64,000 nt of DNA from positions 1,750,501 through 1,814,500 of the forward strand of contig NZ_CP036422.1 in the NCBI RefSeq assembly GCF_009388985.1, read 5' to 3'. This document shows, one piece after another, positions 18,469-27,505 of the stretch; position 1 is the first letter of the stretch, and every line of letters starts with the position of its first letter. The DNA is from Halioglobus maricola (GTDB lineage: Bacteria > Pseudomonadota > Gammaproteobacteria > Pseudomonadales > Halieaceae). Made by a program: the position numbers and the translations under genes. The notes beneath the pieces are model-generated. The model saw only the letters and a program-made list of their open reading frames with translations. It made no database searches and was not told the DNA's origin.

Positions 18469-18963
18469 ATGTCTCTCGCCTTGATCTACGCTCGCTCGCA
18501 AAACTACTGTATCGGCAATAACGGCCTTTTGCCCTGGCGGTTGCCCGCCGAATTCGCCTTTTTTAAACGGACCACGATGGACGCCGCGATCATCATGGGG
18601 CGCAAGAGTTACGAAGATCACAACTGTGAGTTACCGGGTCGCTTGAATATTGTGATCACGCGGCAGGGCGACTATCCCCTGGCTTCCGGCGTATTGCGGG
18701 CGGATTCGCTGGCGCAGGCGCGAACCCTGGCGAACGAGCACCGTGTGCGTCCATTTGTGATTGGCGGAGTGGGTTTGTTTCGAGAGGCATTGCCAATCGC
18801 CGATACCGTCTTCGAAACAATCGTCGATGCACATGTCGACGGCGACACCTTCGTGGACGCCTTTGACTTTTCTCGGTGGGACACGGACGAGCTGCTACAC
18901 CATCCTGCAGACGAAGAACACGCTTTCTCTTTCACTGCCTACAGTCGAACAAGGCCTACATAG
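18469..18963 (+). CDS. folA: Dihydrofolate reductase
   Basis: The 164-residue protein carries the DHFR landmarks: IGNNGLLPWRLPAEF, MGRKSYE, the LPGRLNIVITR strand, VIGGVGLF and the terminal VDGDTF strand. It reduces dihydrofolate with NADPH for one-carbon metabolism. The catalytic acid is Glu28 where Escherichia coli has Asp27; vertebrate enzymes also use Glu. The usual GG-G turn reads GGV. It may be the main or an accessory folA. Its 3' end overlaps the convergent gene by 8 bases. The start has only a weak ribosome-binding site. Confidence 0.92.
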   Translation: MSLALIYARSQNYCIGNNGLLPWRLPAEFAFFKRTTMDAAIIMGRKSYEDHNCELPGRLNIVITRQGDYPLASGVLRADSLAQARTLANEHRVRPFVIGGVGLFREALPIADTVFETIVDAHVDGDTFVDAFDFSRWDTDELLHHPADEEHAFSFTAYSRTRPT

Positions 18964-19570
18964 AACTCATCAGGAAGCCCGTGATAGCTGCATTGTTGTG
19001 ACTCAGGGTAGGCACGACTTCGTCGCGAACGTCTTTGACCAACTTCTGGTATGCCTTGTAGAAAGCCCAGCTGGGGGTGGGGTGGTAACGAAAATCCTCA
19101 ATTTCCAGATAAGCGAGAATGCCCTTGGCCGTGGTGGGCTTCACAAATACTTCGCGCTTGGGGGCGTAGTAAAAAGGGACAACAGAAATCACCGACCACT
19201 TGGCGAGTTTGTGTTGCTTGAGCATGCCCAGCATAATTTCGAAGCCCAGCTGTTTTCTGCCGTGAATTCTCTGGTACACCGCGTCAGAAAAATCCTGTTT
19301 TTCGTGGCTATTGAGGCCATGAATGAAATCTCTGAAGCGCGGTTTTTCGAAGCGTGACACCATCGACGAGCGACTGGTGATGGTGAGCACATCGGAACAG
19401 ACTTTTTCAGGCCGGCCGAACGCGGCTTTCCCTAAATTCTCTCGCGCAAATTCGGTGAGTTTGTCGATATTGTGCTTCTTGCGGACAGTCTCCAGGCCAG
19501 GATCGGCGAAGCCACCGGGATAGCGCTGGAGAAAATCAGCTTCTGCCTGTTTTAGTTTTGGCAGGTTCAT
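18956..19570 (-). CDS. Conserved hypothetical protein, 204 residues
   Basis: I do not recognise a named family. The protein is basic, has no signal peptide or membrane segment, and contains two dense regions: SRSSMVSRFEKPRFRDFI near residue 67 and an aromatic stretch with SVVPFYYAPKREVFVKP near residue 128. It starts with an ATG that shares one base with the stop of the upstream VOC gene (TGATG), so it is translationally coupled and belongs to the four-gene minus-strand operon MFS/DUF1993/VOC. The 3' end overlaps folA by 8 bases. A cytoplasmic role is likely. Confidence 0.8.
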   Translation of the reverse strand: MNLPKLKQAEADFLQRYPGGFADPGLETVRKKHNIDKLTEFARENLGKAAFGRPEKVCSDVLTITSRSSMVSRFEKPRFRDFIHGLNSHEKQDFSDAVYQRIHGRKQLGFEIMLGMLKQHKLAKWSVISVVPFYYAPKREVFVKPTTAKGILAYLEIEDFRYHPTPSWAFYKAYQKLVKDVRDEVVPTLSHNNAAITGFLMSSM

Positions 19571-19938
19571 CAGCCGAAGCAGAATACGTTTAGCTTGTTG
19601 CCATCCAGATCACGGAAGTAGCCCGCGTAAAAACCCTCCCCTCGAGGCCCTGCGGCGCCTTCGTCAGCACTACCGAGTGCCAGGGCTTTGGCGTATACGC
19701 GGTCAACTTCTTCTTTCGTGTCAACCTGTATGGCAGCCATTACGCCATTGCCTACTGTGGCCGGTTCGCCGTTAAAGGGTTTGGTGATGGAGATAGGAGT
19801 GCTGTCTGCACCCGTCGTCCAGGCCACAAATGTTTCTTCATTCATGTAGCGCTTGGCACCGATTTCCGCGAGCAATTCATCGTAATAAGCGACTGCTTTG
19901 TCGAGATCGTTGGTGCCGAGCGTGAGGTATCCAAGCAT
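19570..19938 (-). CDS. VOC-superfamily (glyoxalase/bleomycin-resistance fold) protein
   Basis: The 122-residue protein has the two beta-alpha-beta-beta-beta modules of the vicinal oxygen chelate fold: GYLTLGTNDLDKAVAYYDELL at the start and GFYAGYFRDLDGNKLNVFCFG at the end. Metal ligands are not complete in the usual positions, since the first strand lacks His. It may bind a small molecule rather than catalyse. It lies 5 bases after the DUF1993 gene and overlaps the next gene by one base. Confidence 0.85.
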   Translation of the reverse strand: MLGYLTLGTNDLDKAVAYYDELLAEIGAKRYMNEETFVAWTTGADSTPISITKPFNGEPATVGNGVMAAIQVDTKEEVDRVYAKALALGSADEGAAGPRGEGFYAGYFRDLDGNKLNVFCFG

Positions 19939-19943
19939 GGTAC

Positions 19944-20468
19944 CTACTCCTGGTGAGTGCGCACTGCGCCGAGGTAGTCCATCTTGCCGAGATTTACACC
20001 ATCGGCGCGAAGCAGTGCGTAGATGGCGGTGGCATGGAAGTAAAAATTCGGTTGCGAGAAAGTCTGGACGAAACTTTCAGTGGTGAAGGGGATTTCAAAG
20101 TCGCCCATTTTAAACTTCATGGGATTGCCACTCATGGCGTTCACGGCTTCAGGCGTCAGCGCTTCCAGTGCTTCGATGGCTTCATCTACGAGGCCTGCGT
20201 AGCCTTTCCAGCCTTCAACGTCGACTTTTGGAGGAGGCGTAAACACGCCGGCTTCGATGCCACGGATGGCGCCCAGCGAGTGGTGCCACACAGAAATAAT
20301 CTGAAACGTCATCGGATGCATGTCATCCGTCATCCGTAGATTGAGCAGGTCATCCGGGTTGCCACCGTTTGCCGTGGCGTGTTCGGCACCTTTGGCCAGT
20401 ACGTTTTTGACTGCGCCTAGAATCTGCAGGTAGTTGGGCACGGTGATGTCGTAGAGTGATAAAGCCAT
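19944..20468 (-). CDS. DUF1993-family protein
   Basis: The 174-residue protein matches the DUF1993 family: a four-helix DinB-like bundle with MALSLYDITVPNYLQIL at the start, LRMTDDMHPMTFQI in the middle and FSQPNFYFHATAIYALLRADGVNLGK at the end. Several histidines (about positions 51, 62 and 144) could form a metal site as in DinB relatives. Function is unknown. It lies 3 bases after the MFS gene and 5 bases before the VOC gene. Confidence 0.88.
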   Translation of the reverse strand: MALSLYDITVPNYLQILGAVKNVLAKGAEHATANGGNPDDLLNLRMTDDMHPMTFQIISVWHHSLGAIRGIEAGVFTPPPKVDVEGWKGYAGLVDEAIEALEALTPEAVNAMSGNPMKFKMGDFEIPFTTESFVQTFSQPNFYFHATAIYALLRADGVNLGKMDYLGAVRTHQE

Positions 20469-20471
20469 GTG

Positions 20472-21755
20472 TTATTTGTCTCTCAAGTGAGTGGATCCAA
20501 GGAAGAAGTGAATCGATGCCCACACGCAGGTCGCGGGAACGACATAGAGCATAGCAGTGCGCAGGGATTCTGCACCGAGTTCGGGAGCGAGATAGTCACT
20601 CAGTGCCCCGATCAGGGTAGGGCCCATGCCAAGGCCAATGATATTGATCACGAGGAAGTAGAGGGCGGATGCGGTGGCACGCATACGCGGCTCGACCATG
20701 CCGTGGGTTAACGCCAGGGCGGGGCCGATATAGCAGGTGCTGAAAATGCTTGGCAGGAAGTTTACGAGCAACGCTGCAGTCTTGCTCTCAGTTGTCAGGA
20801 CGAATGCGGTCAGGGGCGCCATCAGGAGCACGGTAATAGTGGGTACCCACATGTACCAACGGCGGTCATTTTTGCCGGCCCGATCTGCAATATAGCCCGC
20901 CAGAAACGTGCCCAGGCCGCCAAACACACCGGCACCAATTGCCAGCCAGATACCCAGTTCTGCGGTTCCCATGTCATGGCTGCGAATGAAGAACGGTGCG
21001 GTCCAGTTGACCATGCCATAGCCCACTAGAGAATTGAGCGCAGAGGCAATGAACAGTTGCCGCAGAGCTCGCTGCTCCCAGATTCGGCTGACAACCGAAC
21101 CCAGGGATGCGTGGCTCTTGTCAACGACAGCCTGTTCCGACCAGCCGCGAAGGGGCTCAGCCACCGTAGTGCGAATCCATATCGCCAGTAATACGCCCGG
21201 GGCGCCTACCAGCACGAAGGCCCAGCGCCAGCCCAGCACTTCATTGAGAATTCCGCCGAGGAAGAAACCGAACATAATGCCGATGTTGATCCCCAGACTA
21301 TAGGTGGACATCGCTGTGGCTCGTTTTTCCGGAGGAAAAATGTCCGAAATCATGGAGTGCGCGGGGGGGCTGCCGCCAGCCTCACCGACGCCGACCCCGA
21401 TTCGGGCCATCAGCAACTGGGTGTAGTTCATGCACGCGCCACTGATGGCGGTCATAAAGCTCCAGGTGCCCACCGCGAGGGCGATGATGTTGCGGCGGTT
21501 GCCGCGATCGGCCCAGCGCGCGATGGGTACGCCAGCAGACACGTAGAACAGTGCGAACGCGAAGCCGGTTAGCAGGCCCAACTGGGTATCAGACAGTTGC
21601 AGGTCTGCCTTGATCGACTCCTGCAGAATGGAGATAAGTTGACGATCAATAAAGTTAAAGGAGTAGACCAGCGTCAGCACCATCAGAACATAGGTGCGGT
21701 AGGCGGGTTTCGCGTAAGGGTAGTCTTCACCTGGAGTCTGTGGAGTGACAGCCAT
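20472..21755 (-). CDS. MFS transporter, spinster-like
   Basis: This 427-residue protein has 12 hydrophobic segments. The family motif GVGVGEAGGSPPAHSMISD near residue 116 and the DRQ sequence after the first helix place it with the spinster-like/hexuronate-type major facilitator proteins common beside steroid and aromatic catabolic genes. Substrate is unknown; lipophilic acids are possible. The ATG at 21755 has AGGA about 7 bases upstream. It is the first gene of a minus-strand operon with DUF1993, VOC and a hypothetical protein, and diverges from the RND operon. Confidence 0.9.
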   Translation of the reverse strand: MAVTPQTPGEDYPYAKPAYRTYVLMVLTLVYSFNFIDRQLISILQESIKADLQLSDTQLGLLTGFAFALFYVSAGVPIARWADRGNRRNIIALAVGTWSFMTAISGACMNYTQLLMARIGVGVGEAGGSPPAHSMISDIFPPEKRATAMSTYSLGINIGIMFGFFLGGILNEVLGWRWAFVLVGAPGVLLAIWIRTTVAEPLRGWSEQAVVDKSHASLGSVVSRIWEQRALRQLFIASALNSLVGYGMVNWTAPFFIRSHDMGTAELGIWLAIGAGVFGGLGTFLAGYIADRAGKNDRRWYMWVPTITVLLMAPLTAFVLTTESKTAALLVNFLPSIFSTCYIGPALALTHGMVEPRMRATASALYFLVINIIGLGMGPTLIGALSDYLAPELGAESLRTAMLYVVPATCVWASIHFFLGSTHLRDK

Positions 21756-21888
21756 TCGTTGTCCTGTTTTGCATTATTGTTAGAACCGTTGTCATCTTAG
21801 CTCCTGGCAGCGCAGAGTGCATCCTACTCTGGTGTCGAGCGTCAAAACGCGAGATCATTGGCAGCTGCATAAACCTCGAGACTATTCG

Positions 21889-22971
21889 ATGTCGAACCCC
21901 TTTTATCGCCGGTGGATGGTCCCCGCGCTGTTCTTTTTTTCGCCAATGACGCTGGCTCAGACGCCGGCGGCTCCCGTCGTAGTGGCCGCTGCACAGCAGG
22001 CCGAGGTCGTTCAGGTGGTACAGCTGACGGGCACCGTGACGGCCCAGCGTGACGCTCGATTGTCGGTGGCAGTGGCTGGGTTGGTAGAAAGCCTTGCCGT
22101 AGATGCGGGTGACCATGTCGAAACCGGAGAGGCCATACTGCAGCTGGATGCGGAATTGGCAGAACAACAATATCGGGCAGCAGAAGCCGCCCATGCCAGG
22201 GCCAGGCACGCGATGGAAGATGCGCAACGACGTTTGGCCGAAGCGCGTCGCCTTGCACCACAACAGAGTATCGCTGAAACCGCCGTCCGGGATCTCGAGT
22301 CTGAGGTGGCTGAGGACGAGGCAGAGCTCAGCCGACTGAGGGCAGAACTCGCCTACCGCAAAGGCGTGCTCGACCGGCACACAGTCAGAGCACCTTTCAG
22401 CGGTGTGATCGGTGCGCGGTCGGTGGAACTGGGAGAGTGGGTCGCGCCCGGAGCGGCGGTAATGTCTCTGGTTTCTACCGAGGATCTACGCCTGGACTTT
22501 CAGGTGCCGGAGGATTATCTGGGGCGGGTTGCGAAGGGCAATAAGGTCCAGTTTAATCTCGGGGCAGACAAAGAGAACGCCTATCCTGGGACAGTGATAG
22601 CTGCCGTTCCAGTGACCGACCCCACGGCGCGCACGTTTCTTGTCCGGGTGGTGCCCACCGGAGAAATCAGTGGCTTGTTGCCCGGAATGTCAGCAAACGT
22701 GACGCTTCGCCTTGGAGACGGACAGAAAGGGACGGCAGTACCTCGCGACGCAATTCTTCGCTATCCCGACGGGCGCGTTATCGTGTGGGAGGCCGTTAGT
22801 GAAAATGGGGCGCTTGTGGCCAGAGAACGCCTCGTACAGCCGGGCTTTGATTTCGATGGCCTCATTGAAATTCGCAGTGGGCTGGATGAAAACGCCCGGG
22901 TGGTCGTCGAGGGTAATGAGACCCTGCGGAACGGCCAGGCACTCGATGCCCGTGCCTCGGGGGCGCGCTGA
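21889..22971 (+). CDS. RND efflux periplasmic adaptor (membrane fusion protein)
   Basis: The 360-residue protein has a signal peptide (ending near LAQTPA), the split lipoyl domain (VAVAGLVESLAVDAGDHVETGEAILQLDAE and RAPFSGVIGARSVELGEWVAPGAAV), an alpha-helical hairpin between them at about residues 90-150, and the beta-barrel domain. It should link the inner-membrane pump to an outer-membrane channel. I chose the ATG at 21889 because it begins the signal peptide; the ribosome-binding site is weak. The pump gene starts 2 bases after the stop. No TolC-like gene is in the window. Confidence 0.92.
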   Translation: MSNPFYRRWMVPALFFFSPMTLAQTPAAPVVVAAAQQAEVVQVVQLTGTVTAQRDARLSVAVAGLVESLAVDAGDHVETGEAILQLDAELAEQQYRAAEAAHARARHAMEDAQRRLAEARRLAPQQSIAETAVRDLESEVAEDEAELSRLRAELAYRKGVLDRHTVRAPFSGVIGARSVELGEWVAPGAAVMSLVSTEDLRLDFQVPEDYLGRVAKGNKVQFNLGADKENAYPGTVIAAVPVTDPTARTFLVRVVPTGEISGLLPGMSANVTLRLGDGQKGTAVPRDAILRYPDGRVIVWEAVSENGALVARERLVQPGFDFDGLIEIRSGLDENARVVVEGNETLRNGQALDARASGAR

Positions 22972-22973
22972 AC

Positions 22974-25900
22974 GTGTTTGAGAAAATTGTCGCAAAGGGC
23001 ACGCTGGTCGCAGTTTCGGTACTGATTGTTGCGCTCCTGGGCATACTCGCCGCGACCCGGATCCCGGTGCAGATGATTCCTGACCTCGATGTGCGCACTA
23101 TCGGGGTGCGCACTGTCTGGCCCGGGGCAACGCCGCAGGATGTGGAGAAGGAACTGATCATTGAGCAGGAAGATTTCCTGCGCAATCTGCCCAATCTGTC
23201 GCGCATCACCGCTACCGCCCAGAGCAGTTCGGCCAATATCAGGCTGGAGTTCCCGCTCGGCGTCGATATGACCGATATGATGATTCGGGTGAGTAACGCT
23301 CTCAGCCAGGTGCCGAACTACCCGGAGAATGTCGACGAGCCGGCGGTCTTCGCCAGTTCATTTTCCAGCAATGCTTTCATGTTCTTTAACGTGATGCCGC
23401 TGCCTGGTAATCCGCGCCAGCTGGATATGGATCTGGTACGCGATTTCCTGATTGATAACCTCAGGCCACGCATGGCAAGTGTGCCCGGTGTTTCGGAAGT
23501 GGATTTCTGGGGTGGTTCAGTGCGTCAGGTGCAAATTCTGGTGGACCCGGCCCGGCTGGCTCAGCGCGGTCTGACACTGATGGATGTGCGCAGTGCGATT
23601 CGTACGCGCAATCAGGATCGATCCGGCGGCGACCTTTCTTCAGGCAAGCGCCAGTATCTGTTGCGCACCATCGGGCGCTTTGAAAGCCTGGAAGAGTTGA
23701 AGGACCTGATTCTTGCTCGGCGCGATGACAATATTATCTACCTTAAGGATGTAGCAGAAGTACAGCTGGATCACTTTGAAAAACGCCAGTTCGCGCGCTA
23801 TAACGGCCGGGAGAATATTACGATCGCTGTCCGGCGAGAGTCTGGCTCGAATGTCATTGAGATCAAGGAGAAGATGCTCGCGGAGATGGACATCCTGCGG
23901 GAGAAAGTGCTCAAACCAGCCGGGCTGGATGTTGTGCTGTCGTCTGACGACGTTCGCTACGTGGAGGATTCGGTAGCTACTGTATGGAAGAACCTGATCC
24001 TCGGGGCATTGCTCGCAACCGCGGTGATGTATCTGTTTTTGCGCTCTGGGCGGGCGACTCTTGTCGGCGTTATTGGTATCCCGCTTTGCATCATCGTGGC
24101 GTTTCTGGGCTTGCTGATCACAGGGCGCACGATCAATGTGATTTCCCTCGCCGGTATCGCTTTTGCCCTTGGGATGACGCTCGACAACAGTATCGTTGTG
24201 CTTGAGAGTATTGAACTGGAGCGACGCAGTGGAGCCAGTCGCTTTCAGGCGGCAGTCAACGGCGTGCGCAAGGTATGGCCAGCGGTGTTCGCGTCCACTA
24301 TGACAACCGTCTTGGTCTTTCTGCCCGTACTCTTTGTTGAGCAAGAGGCAGGGCAGCTCTACTCTGATATTGCTATCGCGATCTCGGCGGCAATTCTAGC
24401 CTCGTTGGTCGTGGCCATCACTGTGTTGCCTACCGCAGCTGCCCGACTCGAATTCGTGAGTGAGTCGCGACAGGCGCGTGGCGCTGGGGATGGACCGGGT
24501 GGTGCGAAAGCATGGACCATGCGTCTGGTCGGCCGTCTGTTGCAGAGCCCGAAGAGTCGTCTCGTCACTGTTACTGTGGCGGTTTTTTCCAGTGTACTGA
24601 TCATCCTTACGCTGACCCCTCCGGCAGAGTACTTGCCTGAGGGAGAGGAACCGAAGGTCTTTTCTTCTATGATCCCGCCGCCGGGGTACAACCTGGCAAC
24701 CCTCGAGCGAATAGCGAGAGAGCTGGAAGACTATTTTCTGGACTTCGTAGATGCTGATCCAAAGGCGTACGACCGGGGCGAAATAGACGTACCGGCGATC
24801 AAGTATATCTCGATGCGGGTAAACGCTTCCCGTGTTGGCGGTCTTGTAGAGCCTTTGCGGCATCAGGACATTGAACCCCTGATGGACGCGCTGACCAGCA
24901 AGTACCGCGAGTACCCGGGCATGCGCGCCTTTGCCTCGCGCGGCTCCATTATTTCGAGTAACGACGGTGGCTCCCGTTCGATCAATCTTGATATCTCAGG
25001 CCCAGACCTGTTCACGCTGTTTGAGGTTGCCCGCACCATTGAACGCAGGGCCGAAGAGGTACTGGAAAATCCGCGTATTCAGAGCCAGCCTCGCTCGCTG
25101 TCGCTTGCACAGCCTATGATGGAGATTCGGCCGCGCTGGGAACGCGCAGCAGAGCTTGGTATTGACGCGAATAATTTGGGCTACACAGTCTCCGCTATGA
25201 CTGACGGCGCTTTTGTTGACGAGTTTTTCCTCGATGACGATAAGATAGATATGTATCTCTACAGCGATACAGGGCTGGATGTGGAGCTGGAGAATATGCG
25301 TCAGGTGCCGCTGTACACGCCTCGCGGTGAAGTCGTGCCGTTGGGTGCGGTGGCTGAATTCAGGGAAAGTGTGGATACCAATGCCATTCGCAGAGTGGGC
25401 GGCCGCCGCACGGTAACGCTGAACATTATCCCGCCGAGGACGACGCCTCTGGAAAGTGGCGTCGAGCAAGTAAAGGCCGATGTGATGCAATACCTCATCG
25501 ACAGCGGTGAGATTCCGGCCAATGTGAACGTGAGCATTTCCGGCGCGGCAGACGCATTACAGAAAACCCGGGACGCGCTGCTCGGCAACTACCTTGTGGC
25601 CATGTTTATTGTCTACCTGCTGATGGTCGCAATCTTTAACCACTGGGGCTATCCGCTGCTGATCCTCACCTCTATTCCGGTGGGTATTGCCGGTGGACTG
25701 ATCGGCCTATGGGCGCTGAACGGCGTAGGGGCACTGCTGCCACTGCTGGGAGGTGCGGCGATTGTTCAGCCCTTCGATATGATTACTATGCTCGGCTTCC
25801 TGATACTGATGGGTACGGTGGTAAACAACCCGATTCTGGTGGTGCACCGGGCGGTGGAGAACTTCAGGGATGGTCTTGAACCACTGACGGCAGTGACCGA

Positions 25901-26126
25901 GGCGGTTCAGACCCGCTTGCGCCCCATCGCCATGTCCACTATCACAACCCTGTGTGGGCTCGCACCGCTGGTATTGCTGCCAGGCGCGGGGACAGAGTTG
26001 TACCGGGGGCTGGGCGCGATCGTGTTATTCGGTATTCTCAGCGCCATGCTGGTGACGCTCACGATGCTGCCAGCGCTGACAGTCATGGTGTTGGAATTCC
26101 AGCGTAAACGTAGCGAGCAGGAGTAA
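22974..26126 (+). CDS. RND efflux pump inner-membrane permease
   Basis: The 1050-residue protein has the AcrB-type organisation: one N-terminal helix, a large periplasmic loop, helices, a second loop and final helices. In helix 4 the proton-relay region reads GMTLDNSIVVLESIE, so the usual pair of aspartates is Asp-Asn, as in a sub-branch of the HAE-type pumps. The start is GTG at 22974. It would export a hydrophobic or toxic compound with the adaptor encoded 2 bases upstream. It is followed after 2 bases by the glutamine-synthetase-like gene, an unusual partner. Confidence 0.93.
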   Translation: MFEKIVAKGTLVAVSVLIVALLGILAATRIPVQMIPDLDVRTIGVRTVWPGATPQDVEKELIIEQEDFLRNLPNLSRITATAQSSSANIRLEFPLGVDMTDMMIRVSNALSQVPNYPENVDEPAVFASSFSSNAFMFFNVMPLPGNPRQLDMDLVRDFLIDNLRPRMASVPGVSEVDFWGGSVRQVQILVDPARLAQRGLTLMDVRSAIRTRNQDRSGGDLSSGKRQYLLRTIGRFESLEELKDLILARRDDNIIYLKDVAEVQLDHFEKRQFARYNGRENITIAVRRESGSNVIEIKEKMLAEMDILREKVLKPAGLDVVLSSDDVRYVEDSVATVWKNLILGALLATAVMYLFLRSGRATLVGVIGIPLCIIVAFLGLLITGRTINVISLAGIAFALGMTLDNSIVVLESIELERRSGASRFQAAVNGVRKVWPAVFASTMTTVLVFLPVLFVEQEAGQLYSDIAIAISAAILASLVVAITVLPTAAARLEFVSESRQARGAGDGPGGAKAWTMRLVGRLLQSPKSRLVTVTVAVFSSVLIILTLTPPAEYLPEGEEPKVFSSMIPPPGYNLATLERIARELEDYFLDFVDADPKAYDRGEIDVPAIKYISMRVNASRVGGLVEPLRHQDIEPLMDALTSKYREYPGMRAFASRGSIISSNDGGSRSINLDISGPDLFTLFEVARTIERRAEEVLENPRIQSQPRSLSLAQPMMEIRPRWERAAELGIDANNLGYTVSAMTDGAFVDEFFLDDDKIDMYLYSDTGLDVELENMRQVPLYTPRGEVVPLGAVAEFRESVDTNAIRRVGGRRTVTLNIIPPRTTPLESGVEQVKADVMQYLIDSGEIPANVNVSISGAADALQKTRDALLGNYLVAMFIVYLLMVAIFNHWGYPLLILTSIPVGIAGGLIGLWALNGVGALLPLLGGAAIVQPFDMITMLGFLILMGTVVNNPILVVHRAVENFRDGLEPLTAVTEAVQTRLRPIAMSTITTLCGLAPLVLLPGAGTELYRGLGAIVLFGILSAMLVTLTMLPALTVMVLEFQRKRSEQE

Positions 26127-26128
26127 GC

Positions 26129-27496
26129 ATGGCAGGCAATCTTTCTTTTGACGCCCTCAGGCAACAGGTAGAGGCGGGCAGTATCGATACGGTGATCGCG
26201 GCCATTCCCGATATGCAGGGCCGGCTGATGGGCAAGCGCTTTCAGGCCGAGTACTTTGTGTCCACGGCCTGGCAGGAAACGCATTGCTGTAACTATCTTG
26301 TCGCCACCGATATGGAAATGGAGACGGTGGCGGGATACAAGTCTTCCAGTTGGGAGGCCGGCTACGGTGATTACAGCATGGTGCCTGATATGGCCACGCT
26401 CCGGCAGCTGCCCTGGGTGGAGGGAACGGCACTGGTGTTGTGCGACCTGGTGGATCATCACAGCCATGAACTGGTACCCCATGCGCCGCGCACTGTCTTA
26501 AAGAAACAATTGCAGCGTCTGGAAGCTCTTGGCCTTGGCACCGCAGTAGCGACGGAGTTGGAGTTTTTCGTTTTCAGGGAAGACTTCGAGACCTTGCGTG
26601 ATGCCGATTACACCGACATGACCACCATCAGTCCCTACAACGAAGATTACCACCTGTTCCAGACTGCCAGGGAAGAGAACCTGATGCGTAGTATTCGCAC
26701 TGGCCTGCAGGGCGCCGGCGTTGCGGTGGAGAATACCAAGGGCGAAGCCTGCGCGGGCCAGGCGGAAATCAATGTGTGTTACACCGACGGCCTTGAGATG
26801 GCCGACAACCACGTACTGGTCAAGCAAGCGGTAAAGGAAATCGGGCTGCAGTGTGATCGAGCAGTCACGTTCATGGCGAAGTGGGATACCGATGCGGCGG
26901 GCTCTTCCAGTCATATTCACCAGTCTTTGCGCGCCGCTGATGGCACTCCCGTGTTCTATGACGCAGAAAAAAAGTACGGCATGTCTGACACCATGCGCCA
27001 CTATCTTGCCGGCTTGTTGGCGCATGCCGATGATGTCACTTTCTTTCTCGCGCCGTATATCAATTCATACAAGCGCTTTGCTGAGTCTACCTTTGCTCCT
27101 ACCAAGGCCGTGTGGTCTATGGATAACCGTACCGCGGGATATCGCATTGTGGGACCAGGGACAGCGTCTGTTCGCGTCGAGTGCAGGGTGGGCGGTTCCG
27201 ACCTGAACCCCTATCTCGCTATTGCCGCGCAACTGGCGGCCGGCATCAAGGGTATTGAAGACAAGCTTGAACTGGAACCGGAGTTTTCCGGTAACGCCTA
27301 TGAAGCCGAGGGAGTTCGCGAGATTCCCCGCACGTTGCGCGCAGCCACAGAGGCACTGCGCAATTCGAGCATGCTGCGCGAGGCGATGGGTGGCGAGGTG
27401 GTAGACCACTATGTGCGTTGTGCCGAGTGGGAGCAGGAAGACTTCGACCGCAAGGTTACTGATTACGAACGCAGGCGCGGTTTCGAGCGCGCCTGA
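26129..27496 (+). CDS. Glutamine-synthetase-family ligase (PuuA-like, gamma-glutamyl-amine type)
   Basis: The 455-residue protein has the glutamine synthetase N-terminal grasp (PDMQGRLMGKR) and catalytic domain: ATELEFFVF (metal Glu143 and Glu145), GQAEIN, SSSHIHQSL and NRTAGYRIVGPGTASVRVECRVGGSDLNPYL with the glutamate- and ATP-binding residues. It resembles gamma-glutamylpolyamine synthetase rather than GlnA, whose regulatory adenylylation tyrosine region I cannot find. The reaction would be glutamate + amine + ATP to gamma-glutamylamide. AGGAG lies 5 bases before the ATG. The amine is unknown. It sits between an RND pump and an alcohol dehydrogenase. Confidence 0.88.
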   Translation: MAGNLSFDALRQQVEAGSIDTVIAAIPDMQGRLMGKRFQAEYFVSTAWQETHCCNYLVATDMEMETVAGYKSSSWEAGYGDYSMVPDMATLRQLPWVEGTALVLCDLVDHHSHELVPHAPRTVLKKQLQRLEALGLGTAVATELEFFVFREDFETLRDADYTDMTTISPYNEDYHLFQTAREENLMRSIRTGLQGAGVAVENTKGEACAGQAEINVCYTDGLEMADNHVLVKQAVKEIGLQCDRAVTFMAKWDTDAAGSSSHIHQSLRAADGTPVFYDAEKKYGMSDTMRHYLAGLLAHADDVTFFLAPYINSYKRFAESTFAPTKAVWSMDNRTAGYRIVGPGTASVRVECRVGGSDLNPYLAIAAQLAAGIKGIEDKLELEPEFSGNAYEAEGVREIPRTLRAATEALRNSSMLREAMGGEVVDHYVRCAEWEQEDFDRKVTDYERRRGFERA

Positions 27497-27505
27497 GGAT
27501 CCGCT

